Positions 38,101-49,863 of a stretch of 64,000 bases of DNA are shown piece after piece. Under the pieces are notes generated by a model. It was not told the origin of the DNA, made no database searches, and was given only the letters and a program-made list of their open reading frames with translations. This DNA is from Paramecium octaurelia (Eukaryota > Ciliophora > Oligohymenophorea > Peniculida > Parameciidae), in NCBI GenBank assembly GCA_905182995.1, contig CAJJDP010000084.1, forward strand, positions 106,024 through 170,023, in the 5' to 3' direction. A program made the position numbers and the translations under genes. The number at the start of each line of letters is the position of its first letter. Position 1 is the first letter of the stretch.

Positions 38101-41100
38101 TCCATTTAGTTGTTATGAAGATATCAAGTTTTAAGCAACATTTTAATTTCAAGTGCCTTAATTTGTGCCTGTAACATATAAAACTGGAGATTTAGAATGT
38201 AAAGACTAAGATTTAGTTAAATATTCAATGACCTTATCAAAATAGACAGCTATTCTCTTAATCAAAGGATAAGTGATAGATGTGGATTAAAAACCAATGA
38301 AAGGAGTTAACCTTAAATTTAAGTCAGATCCAATATTAGATGTTCCTAATAGTAATTTGGTTACTGATGCAAATGGTAATTGGTAGGTAGAAAAATTAAC
38401 AGTGATACCTACAACATAATATAAATTTACTATTGAATATACTAATGATATCAAATAATTAGTAGAAGTAGTATAGACCTTTACTCCTACAATGGATAAG
38501 GAGCAAACCTTCAATTTTCCAGTTATTGGATTTTAAAGATATGTTAAAGCTAAAATTGCTGGTAAAATAGCACCTGTGGATGGCAAGGCAGCTATGCCAT
38601 TACCTCTAATAATTACTTGTGATGGAAAGGGAAAAGATGGAAAACCAATTGTTATAGAAACTACAACAAAGGAGGATGGATCATATTCAGTAGATGTAGA
38701 AGTATTAGTAGGAGCAGATAAACCATTATCCTGTGTAGTTACAAATGGAAATACTGGTAGTAGTAGTGGATCAAGTACAGGAACCGGTAGTACTAATGCT
38801 GCTTCACCTATATAACCTATAAAAGTGGATGTTAAAGTATCTGCCCCTACTTGGAGCAGTAACACAAATATTCCTATTACATATAATACAGTTGATATGG
38901 TAGTAAAAGGGGTTGTCAGCGATAAAACAAAAACAATTACTACAGTAGAAGGCGTAGACATTACTTTAATTATCACTCCTCAAGATGTTTATATTTAAAA
39001 TCCAGGTAAGCATTTACTTGAATCATATGTTTTATTTAAAAGACATTTCTAAAGTACTTCTCAATCCATATTGCAAACAAAATCTGGAAAGGATGGATCA
39101 TATGAATTTAAATTCAAAGCTGTTTAAGCCTATCCATTAAAATTTGAGATTCAAGCAAAAAGGGATCCACTATTTGCTCCTTATGAAAAGAAAGGAATTG
39201 AAGAGAAATGTTAGAAGTCAGAAACTTTAATCGAAAACATAGAAATAGACAGGATAAGAATGTTGACAAAATTACATTCTACATTAAGTGGCTCTGATAA
39301 GAAACCAATTATAAATGCATCTGTTAAGATGACATCATCTGATCCAATTATGAAAGATTCCAAATATTACAACTTACCAGTTAAAGATGATGATAAAGGA
39401 TCCTTCTTTTTGGATTTCGAGTGCTATAAAGATTTTGACTATGTAGTAGATTTATAAATAGATGTACCTCAATATGTTCAGTAAAACATAAAGAGTTCCA
39501 AATTTAAATGCTCATAAGCATTAACTGAATTGAGTCCTATTTCTTTAACACTGGAGAAAATATAAATTAAAGCCATTCTTTCGGGTAAAGTAGTTGATCC
39601 ATCTGGAAATGGAGTACCTAATTTAGCATTGAGTATAACTACAGATCCTGAAAGTGCAAATCTAGAAACTAAAACTTTAACGGATGGAACATGGACTGTA
39701 ACTGATCCAAAGATATATCCAAATACAGATTACAAAGCAATAATAGCTTATATAGACATCAATAAGTAATAACAAAAAGTAGAATAAAAATTCACTATCT
39801 AAAGTGATAACTAAAAAGTTTCAATTCCTGATATAAATTATTAAGCTATTGTGAATGCCAAAATATAAGGAAAGATTGATTTAGAAAAGGGCACTTTGAG
39901 TTAGCCAGTTAAAATCAATTTGACTTGTCCAAAATTTAAAGATGCTAAGGGTGCTGATATCAATCAAGATTTCTCAACTGATAATAATGGAAATTTTGAT
40001 ATTCCTTTACAAATATTGGCTAAGCATGATGATAAAATAGAGTGTAATCTAAAAACTAAAGATTCTCTCTAAGAAACTACATAAAAAGTAGAATTAGTAG
40101 CTCCAAAGTTTTAAGTTTAAGGAGTTTCGATAAAAGCTAAATTTATGACTACTACATTTACAATATCAGGGAAATTAATGGATAATTCAAAAGTGGAAGA
40201 CAAATTACCTGGTTTAAAAATTACAATAACTTTAAAACCATTGGATCCAATATCCAATTAACCTATTATTAGTAAAAGTATGAATGATGGAACTTTTTCA
40301 ATTATTATTGAGGTTATAAGAAATGTAAATTATGAAGCTACAATCAATGTTGATGCATAGCCAGCATTTAATGTTGTTAATGAAAAACTATAATTATTAG
40401 GCAAAGAAGATAAGTAAAGTATTTCCAAGGATATTACTTTAATTAGAATTGTAGTTGATATTACTGTTAGTGGACAATTAGTAGATATGAATTAAAAACC
40501 AATTCCTAATTCTAAGATTGAAATTTTAAGCTCAGATCCCCAAATGACAAATGCTTAGTTGTATAATAAGTAAGCAGCTGCTCCAAAGGGAGATTTCTAA
40601 TTGCCATTTTAATGTTATAATTCAGTTTCAACCACTTTAAAGATGGATATGGAATCTGATGTATATCCTAAAACAGCCTTATCACCCTAAGTATTTACTT
40701 GTGGAGATAAGGAACTTAAATTAAAGCCAATAGTAGTATCTACAAAATCTGTTTAAGTAACTGTTTCAGGTGTTTTATCAGATAGCAGTGGAGTAACCAA
40801 AAATGTTTAAAATGCTCAAATTGAAATTATACTTAACCCTGCTGATCCTTTGGCATCTAATTTATAAACAAAATCAGACTTAAATGGCAAATATTCTTTA
40901 AGTTTTGGTGCAGTCTAAGATTAGATATACACAGCTGTTATTTAAATAACTAATTCTGATTTTAATCCATATAAATCTTCAAATATCCAGATCAAGGCTG
41001 ATAAAGTATAAACTCTAACACATGATGCTACTATGGATAGAATCATTCTCTAAGCCACTTTAACTTCAACAATTACAGATCCATCAGGAAAGCCCCCTCC

Positions 41101-42380
41101 TGCATCTACTCTAACAGTGGAATCCTTATAGCCAACAGTCAAAGGAAATGAAAAAACTTAAATAACAGGAAAAACAGATTCTACAGGAAAATTCAGTTTA
41201 TAAGTTCCTTGTTATAAGAATGTAGACGAGTCATTCATATTAGATGTTAAAGCTGATAAATATAAAGATGTAAAATCAGATAAGATTCAATTCTCATGCT
41301 CTGGTCCAGCTTTATCTCTACCTCCAGTGAAAATTAAATATGAATTAGCACCCACTAATACTAAATTAACTGTTGGAGGTGAAATTATTGGGCCAAAGGG
41401 TAAAGGCCAATCAGGAGTAAATGTAAAACTAACTTCAGATCCTGCAACCAAAGATTTTGAAGTTAAAACTGGGGCAGACGGTAAATGGTCAGTATTAGAT
41501 GATTAATTACAATTTGGAACCAAATATTAATTGACTGAATCTTATGATGATGCCATAGGACAAAATCATAAAGTTACATAAGTCTTTTAAACAAATGATG
41601 AGAAATCTGAAATGACTTTCCCAAAATAGTATTATGATGATTTTGTTCCATGTGAAATTGATGGTAAAATTACAACTGAAGGAGGAATATTTCCATCTAA
41701 TGTCCCAGTTAGTTTATAATGTGATGCTTTTGGTGAAAATAAAGTACCCATTGATCTAAAAACAAATACAGATTCTACTGGATCATATTAATTCAAATGG
41801 AAGATGCTCATGAATACTAATTCTAATGTTGATTGCTTACTTATTTCACATGAAACTGCAAAATTTTAATAAACAAATAGTAGATTCAAAATAAATCCCA
41901 ATAATGATGTTATGAAGATCACCAATTAAGCTCAAGTAACAGAACAATTCAAAGCACAACTTACTAAATATTACCAATTTTCCGTTATTAACGGTGCAGT
42001 AATTGCAGAATTTGATTGCAACTCAAAATTGGAATGGAAAGGATTAGAAGGAGTTAATATTAGACTGAAGTAATGGAATGGAATTGAATATGCAGATCTT
42101 AAAATTGAAACAAAGAGTGACAAAGATGGTCTCTTTGTTATTAAACATTAAATCTTGAAAAGGTATATAATCATCTAAATCCAATAGTTAAATCTAGAAT
42201 GAAATGAAATTAGAATTTACTAAATAAAATTACATTCCAACTACAGCTGAGTTCAATCTTTATTCATTTGATCCACAATTAGATGGGTCATATCTTATCT
42301 AATTATCCAATATTAGAATGGTTAAAATTGGATAGCCAGAAAAATGTCCACCAATTAAGAAAAATAAACATCATCAATGA
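35147..42380 (+). CDS. Giant secreted protein of tandem beta-sandwich-like repeats
   Basis: After collapsing the false 1360-bp duplication at 37230 and removing six introns (35308-35329, 35586-35608, 35857-35884, 36258-36281, 36701-36725 and 42163-42187) the model is in frame at 1908 aa. It has a signal peptide (MLKSLLLVHIFALVTFS) and no later membrane span. The rest is at least twelve divergent units of about 110-150 residues. They begin with a motif such as SGKVVDPSGNGVPNLALSI, followed by SDP and then TD-x-x-G-x-W or F. This resembles carboxypeptidase-regulatory-like or Ig-like beta-sandwich folds. One unit carries a Gly/Ser/Thr insert (GSSSGSSTGTGST) near 38760. The tail is lysine and histidine rich (KKNKHHQ). 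A secreted matrix, surface-coat or adhesion role is inferred. The stop is at 42378-42380. Confidence 0.85.
35871..37229. repeat. Assembly overlap, left copy (joint 3)
   Basis: These 1359 bp recur at 37231-38589 across a single N at 37230. The junction lies inside the giant secreted protein gene. Reading both copies would insert a false second set of repeat domains and start the second copy inside an intron. Confidence 0.92.
37231..38589. repeat. Assembly overlap, right copy (joint 3)
   Basis: This matches 35871-37229 and continues into unique sequence of the same gene at 38590. With one copy removed, the gene's length becomes an exact multiple of three after splicing, which supports the artefact reading. 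Confidence 0.92.
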
Positions 42381-42460
42381 TATACTATAATAGACAATGG
42401 TTAACTTTAATCTTTAGATTATAAATATAATAATATGTTAATAATCTATTATATTTTAAT

Positions 42461-45400
42461 TCACCATCTTTAATAAGTTTTTTTTTTATTGGTTTTCTTT
42501 TAAATTAAACACATTGCAATCGTTTATTTTTGAACATTTTTATTTATTTGATTTTCAATATTTTGGAATTTATTAGATAACTAACTGTTTTCCTGAATCC
42601 AATTCTCTATCTGTTCATCAAATTCTTCAAGTTCTAATACAAATTATCTGTTGTAAATTTTTCCATATCCTCTTTATAAAGAGTTTTCAACAAATTCATC
42701 GTCTAGCTCCCTTTCTAGTTTAGCAAGTCTTTTCAACTCTTCTCTAATTGAATTAAAATGCACAGGTTTTTATAATTATTTTGTGTACAAAATTTCAATT
42801 AATTTACTACAATTACATAATTAAATACCTTCGTAAAATATTTACTTCATCGTAAATTTATGAAGATCCTCCTATCTTTAGTAACGAATCATTAAATCCC
42901 ATCCTCTCATTTAATAGAGGTTAATAAGTAGTGAACCTCATTCCAACATACAAGCTTTTAAACTTTTTCCTCTCTTACTATTCAAGTTGAGTTTTTATGT
43001 CATGATTGATTTATTCAGTCGATAATTTATCTTTAAGCGCATCTTCATAAAAATTATTAAATGTTTTCATTGAAATATTGTTATAAGTGACTACTATCTC
43101 AGTTAACTTTGAGAATACACTTTGTCCTTTTTTGATCAACTTTAAGACTAAATCATGTCTATTTTCAAATTCTTCATTTGCAATTTCCAATAAATCTTCA
43201 ATTATTTTTCGGCGTTTTTAAGGAATTTATTCTATTAATTCAGCTTCCAAGGCCATCTAAACTTCTATGTTGACTGTCTCCACATTGATTAAAATTGCAG
43301 CCAACAAAAATAATGGTTGTTCATCTCCTGTTTTAGATAAATCAATTAATATCTACAAGAACCTTTAAACAGGGGAATCATCAAATTATTCATCTATCTA
43401 AACTTTTTAGCACTTTAGTGTTTATAAGAAGGTGATAGACTTTTTTGGTAATATTAAGTTCATAGTTTATTACTTAAAATCTCTAAAGGTTCTTAACTCT
43501 ATGATTTCATCAATTATTTATTATTCCATTTATAAAGATCCTTCATATTCTTTGACCTATTTTGCATCATCCTCCAATTCTTACAGTTTTCTCATAAATT
43601 CCTAATGAGATCTTTTGCATACTATGTAAATTAAAGTACAGAATGTTAGATCTCTATAAATTTATTCTGAAAAACTTATAGAGGACAATAAAGTGTGGTA
43701 TTCTATGTATGAGGCTATATTTTTCATGGACATGCAAATTTGACTACGTAACAAATAGTAAATATAACTCTAATAACCTTTGAGTTAAAATTAAGTTAGA
43801 AATGGGTTTAAATCGACGATTAAATAATTTTTTATTTTCTCTTAATGTTCTAACTACCTACGAGCGTAAATAAGATTCTCAATAAACTCTAATGAAACAT
43901 GGTAATAATAAGCAATATTTAAAGCATGGATACCAGTCAATAAATGAATGTGTAATTCTTCCTTGGTTTGATCAGTTAAGACCTTAGCGAAAGACTTATT
44001 TGTCAGAATTGCATACATTTATCTATTCAAAGGATTTTCAATTTTAGGTATTTGATACCAGATATTGAATATTTAATCTGACAATTAATATTCTAAGCAG
44101 TTTAATAAGTTTTAATCTGCATAGGTTTAATCTAAGTACTTATTCGATATTTTATTTTCAGATTTCTAATTTTTAATAGCGCAGAACGAATAAATTTAAA
44201 TTAGAAATGGTACATTATTGTTAGATGCAGTTTTTCTCATACAATACTTATGTACATAAGTCTTTAGGAAATCCTTAAAAATTCGTTGTATTGTTTTTAC
44301 AACAAAATAGGATGAAAATAAAAACAATTCACCTTTGAGATCAAATTAAAAAGCCTAAAATTATTATTATTTATAATTATTGGCTAAAGTTGAAAAAATC
44401 AATGAGGATTTATGAACAATAATATATGATTATCCTAAGAATTAGAATTCTTCTGATGTTGGTACAGATAATTAGTAAATAGCACAAATACTCTGAAATG
44501 TGTCATTATATAAATAAGTATATCTATTGTATTTGAATAGATCGACTACTTTTTAAAGTTCAATCAAAAACAATTAAAATTCTTAATACTGCAAGTCATA
44601 GAGTGAATTCAAAATTTTTTCATCTTAATCAGCTACAAAGGATAAAATTATACACTAATGTATCTAAAAGGCTCTGTGACTTAATAAAAATTTAAGATAA
44701 CCATCAAAATTTTATTTCATAATTTTAGCTTATTCTAATTGATCAATATATTGAGCCATATAGTCATTTTACAAATTTCTAAGTTTCTTAAGATCCTAAT
44801 TGTTAGAATAATAAAATCCCAGCATAACTTAAATAAATTTTCTTCCTTTAATGAATAGCTCGTGGCTCTAAAGTTTATCATCCTCTGTAAAGGTTAATAA
44901 CAATGATTTATGTTACTATAAAAGTTGTAATGTAGACCTCAAGTTTGACATATAAACTTTTATTTTGCTTTGGGTCATTTATTTTTCTTCAGCTTGTTCT
45001 AATGAACTAATATGTTTCTAAAAAAAATGAATAGCGACTTCATATAATCCTAATTAGCATAAAGAATAGTTCATGAGTAGTTTGTTAGAATTTGAAAATT
45101 TAAAGGTATTTAACTTCTATTCTGATTTCTCAAGAGTTTATTTATGAGAGTTCTCTATTTTTTTTTAATCCGCTTTATTTAATCTCCCGTAATTTTAGAA
45201 TATGAAATTTAATGAGAAGCATGGTTAATATAAGGGGGAGATATAATAAAGGCAGGAAATAAAATAATTATCTCTATCCTTACAATTTGTTCTTTCAAGC
45301 ATAAAGAGTTGCAAATCCTGAATATCAAAATATTCTAGAACATTTTGAATGAATGCAGTTTGATTTTATAAAAATTCATCTGATTTAGACAACATACTTT

Positions 45401-48400
45401 CTTTCATTGCTTGCAAAGGATAGTTAATAAACACTTTTGAAAGGACTACAAGTAATTCATCTAGAAAATTATAGAGGTAATTGTAAAGCGTCTTGTACAT
45501 TTCCTCTTAAGTATAAACATTTTAAGCTGATGCCTCAATAATAAGTAATTCAGAAGCGAAATCAGTTTGAAAATCAGTGTGCTATGTTAAAATAGAAAAA
45601 TCTAATTTTTGGCCAGAATAATTATTTCTTTCAATATAAATTGCATCTTTTGTCTTGCTATATTGTAACCAACACTCTTGTAACACTTTGGGTAATAGAA
45701 TTTCCCATAGATTCTTCAAATCATTTCCTAATTCATATTTGAATTCACAAAGCAAATGCAAAGTAATTAGATTATTTTTGAACTAATTGAAGGCCTCAAT
45801 ACTTTGATCAATTTTGTAGGCCCTTAACCATAATAATCCAGCTACAGGATAGAGCTTTAACTTAAGTGCTACTTCTGCAGCTTCTTCCCAACATTTAGTT
45901 TAAAGATAGTAAATTAATGAAAGTTGATATTATTAACCTGAAAAGAAACAGGCTGCTGCATTCTTCTTATTTTTGCATTCTATGAATTTTTCACCAGCTT
46001 TATTGAAGTTATTAAACATTTCATGCTTAGATTTTTCATATTTTTCCTTATATTATCTCCTTAAATTTTAAGGTAAATGAGTGTCTTCACTAAGTTCAAA
46101 AAAGTTCTGACTTTACAATAATTATTTTTCTGCTCTAAATGCAAAAGCATATGCCTAAGATTTAGTAAAAAGTTATTAGTGTCCAGCCATTTCAAAGCAT
46201 TTGATTGCTTGATCATAATATTTATTGGCAAACATTTTCATTCCAGTTGCATACCATTCTTCTTTTGTATTTTGAGTCACAATTTTATTCAATTCTTTGG
46301 CATTTTAGAAATAGGATTCATCTAATATTTAGATTAAATTCAAAGACTGCCATAGATTCTATATTTAATTTCTCTTTTCTGGTTAATCATCAAATATAAT
46401 TAATCTATTTTTGGCTCTGGTTGCAGCCACGTATAAATATTTCAACTCATTACACAAGGCATTATAATTATTCAGATCTAATGATTTGATGCTGGGCTTT
46501 AATCTTAATTTCTTGACTAAAATATTTCCTTATTCATTTTATGTTGAGAATGATGCATTATTATCTTAGAGTTCTTCAGAACTAGTATTTTATTACTCAT
46601 GTCCTAAATAACAACTAAATACTTACTTGTCAATTTATAATTATATTCATCTCTATCCACTTCAACTTCATCAATAAACAATTAATTAAATAGATCCCAT
46701 TAAGACTGCAAAATTGTATTATCAGTAAAGAAATTATATAAAATAACATCTTCAAATTCAAGACCCTTGGATTCATAGATTGTTAAGATTAATGCATGGG
46801 CTAAGACAGATGGAATATTATCTCTAGCATCTGAATCCTTGACCAAGACAACTTGATTACAACCAAATTCAATTGGAACAGCCTGTTTATCTAAGTTAGG
46901 ATTAACATCTCCAGTCAAGAAATTGAATAGGTCATCAATATTATTGCTTTAAATTAACATGGGCATAGGTCCCTTTAAATCTGAGATCTCCTTATTAAGT
47001 CTATCAATTGCCTTAGGGAAAAATAATTCAATAAGATTCACAATACTGTTTGCCAACTACAGAATGTTATTATGGGATCTAAAATTAATAGTCAATTGAA
47101 ATTATTCTAATTCTGTAAGTAAAGGATTGTCTACGTGTTTAAACATATTCTTAAGATCTTAGAATCTAAAACCAACTCCTTTGACTATATTTTAGGCAGT
47201 ATCTCCACAGAAATAATAACCTTATTCAATTAATCTTGTAAATAGAGTTATTACTGCATGTGGTAAATCTTATACTTCGTCTACGAATAAGTAATGAATG
47301 GGGACAGTTTTAAATTCTCCCTTATCTAATTCACATATGGTGTAATTGACTAAGTCCATTAGATCAAATACTCCACAAGAGAGTTTCCATTTTTCATATT
47401 CCAAAAAGTAGTCATAAATGAGATTTATGATATCTTACGATAGATTAGAAGGATTAAATTCAGCATAGATAGCTTTGGGTAAATATTTCATAGGGTAAGA
47501 ATAAGAAAATTAAGATCCTTTAATGTAAGAGTAAACTTAAGTCCATATTAGAGTTGGGAATGATCGTTCATCGCATCCATATTTCTAATTTGGTTTCTTG
47601 ATTGTTGGCCAAAATCTCTTTAAGAAATACTCATAATCAACTTCTGTAACTTGAATATTTGATTCTTATTATTGCTATTATTAACTTTTTTATGCTTTTT
47701 CTTATTGTTTCTATAAAAGTAGTTTAGTTTCATCTATTTCCTCTTTGACTTCTTGTTAATTTAGCATTGTAAACTCTTCTTCTTCAAATTTAGCATTTTC
47801 ATCTATTTCAATAACATTAATATTCTTATTTGTTTTTAGTTTCTAAGTTATTTTAATTGTTTTTCCAGTATTCCAACCTGCTTTTTATAATTTTACACCA
47901 TTCTTTTTGAATCTGTCTAATTCAAAAAATGGTTTATTCAATGATGAATCAATTAACAAAATCAATTTTTTAAGACTCAAAAAGGCTGGAAATTTATCAT
48001 CAGACATCTATTGCAATGAACCAAGTTAATCAACATCCTCTAGTTAATTATCCTCATCCATTTCTTCATCTTCATTGTCATAATCATCACATAAGAATGT
48101 TTCTTCCTAGAGTATCATACTTATAGAACTTTCATTAATTTCATCACAAATCTAAAATGATTGAGATATACTAAGTCAATAACAAATCTTACAAACTTTA
48201 ATCTAAACTTAATGGAGTATTTTGTTTTTGATTTTACTATTTCTCTTAATTCCTCTTGATAGAATCTTGTATGTGTTACAACAATTTTCTATAATACTTT
48301 CTGACTTCTCCTATCAATACATGGTTCTAAGTTGTAAATACGCAATGTAATCCCACTTTATTTGGAACATCCTGATAATTGAAAAGGAGTTTTTCATTTT

Positions 48401-49572
48401 CTTGATTAAATAATTTTTATCTAATTTTGAAAAGAGTCTAAACTGCAAATAATCTAAGAACAGTGCAGGTTGTTTTCCCTGTTCCACTTCTACCAATAAT
48501 TAAAGAATTTTATTTTGATGCTATAACCTTCCTTTCCTATTGAGTGATCAGAATTTTGAAATCAGGCAGTTTTTACATGATATCAATTATCAACGCTCCT
48601 GACTCAAAGTCTGCATATTAATGTAAAATATGTTTGTTTTGTTTTGACAAATCTCTGTTCAATTTAAACTTCTAAAAAATCTCGATGTCTTCTTTTCGCA
48701 CCCACTAATCCAGATTTTAATCGTAATAGTATTATTTTAATTACTACTCATCTAATTATTTAGTCTAAATTCCTGTTGGGATCCATCTCATACATTACTG
48801 ATCTTTTAATCCAAACTTGAATTGACATTCTCCCCACTCTTCCACCTCATTCCAATAAAATAAGGGTTTTTCCAAACAAAAGTATTTTTATTTTCCTTAA
48901 ATCGAAGTCGCTATATTTTTAATAATGAATACTAGAATCGAAATTTAATTATCCAAAATTCTACCTGTAAGGATTAAACTTCTAATTGCGATGATAGTTA
49001 GAGAGTCTTGATAATATATTCTCAATTCTTCTATCAAATCTTAAGGCTATAAAATTAATTCTATGAATTGTTCGAAAACCAAAAAACTTAAATATATACA
49101 GTAAAAGTTACTTCTTTTTTTTTAATTATAGGCTTCTTCTCCAGTCCGATTTCGAAGTAGATATGATAGCTTTCTGGGGTTACACAACAAAAATAGTTTT
49201 GTAACAAACCACATTGGAAAGCAGTGATGAAATTAGAAGTGGTTAAAGGAGAGAGTGGACAGAAATACCCATCAGATATGAGGATCATATAAACTAATAT
49301 TTCAAATGATATTTCAGGTTATTACAGAAGATCTTCAATGAATTGCTCTAACATCATAAATAAAGTTTACAATCTATTGTACAAGGCCATATTCCAAGTT
49401 TCTTGATTATTTATTTAAGTTTTTCTAAGTCCCACTCCTTCAATATTTTAACGATGATTTCCTATGGAGTTTTTGATGATTTATTATTGTCCTCTATTCT
49501 TTAAATCAATTGATCCCTGACTATCTACTTTTGCTCATAATATTCTACGTTTTTTGAAGGATTTTTTTTCAT
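42461..49572 (-). CDS. TRANK1-like superfamily 1 helicase with C-terminal helical repeats
   Basis: About 2341 aa, in frame with introns 49348-49370 (23 nt), a likely 41-nt one at 49047-49087 and 48171-48192 (22 nt). The ATP site is GRSGTGKTTCTVLRLF (Walker A, near 48,490). Walker B is FVDEVQDLPHAV (near 47,280), followed by GDTAQNIVKGVGFRF. Then come LTINFRSHNNILQLAN, the ESKGLEFEDVILYNFF motif V-like block (near 46,760) and the YVAATRAKNRLIIF motif VI arginine (near 46,410). These match UvrD-type helicases of the TRANK1 branch (TPR and ankyrin repeat-containing protein 1) closely. The roughly 1300 residues after motif VI are helical, with TPR-like starts (YYDQAIKCFEMAG). TRANK1 family function is poorly defined; an RNA or DNA translocase activity is expected. 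The middle carries a long Gln/Glu-rich insert near 47,700. Confidence 0.88.
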
Positions 49573-49863
49573 TATATTAATATTAATAAGATATACAAAA
49601 TCTACACTTGCATAACTTAATGTGAAATATAATCAGTATTCAAATCATTTTAAGATACAGTCTTAAGATAGATAAGTATAAATGACTTTTTGGGCATTTT
49701 AAGTAAACAAAGTATTTGGTTATCAAAAAGAACTATGATTCTATTTAATAAATTTAAATGCACAAAATTTCTGCATAAATAATATAAAATTTAGGATATA
49801 ATATATAATTTATTTATAATTAGGTAGAGATTAGAGATTAATTATTTAATTAAAAATATTCTA
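49573..49863. promoter_or_regulatory. Divergent intergenic region (helicase / exoribonuclease)
   Basis: This 291-bp AT-rich gap separates two start codons facing apart and must hold both promoters. No motif is recognised. Confidence 0.5.

Noticed and set aside
36927-38514. Two identical 75-codon minus-strand frames as a duplicated small gene
   Set aside because: Both are antisense shadows, and the second copy exists only because of the assembly overlap at the N.
38533-38976. 147-codon minus-strand frame open even in the standard code
   Set aside because: It lies antisense to a well-supported repeat unit of the giant secreted protein; its Val/Ser/Thr-rich translation is the mirror of that unit's codons.
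39006-39042. A 37-nt GT...AG segment as an extra intron in the giant gene
   Set aside because: Keeping it leaves an open frame and a total coding length divisible by three; removing it breaks the frame.
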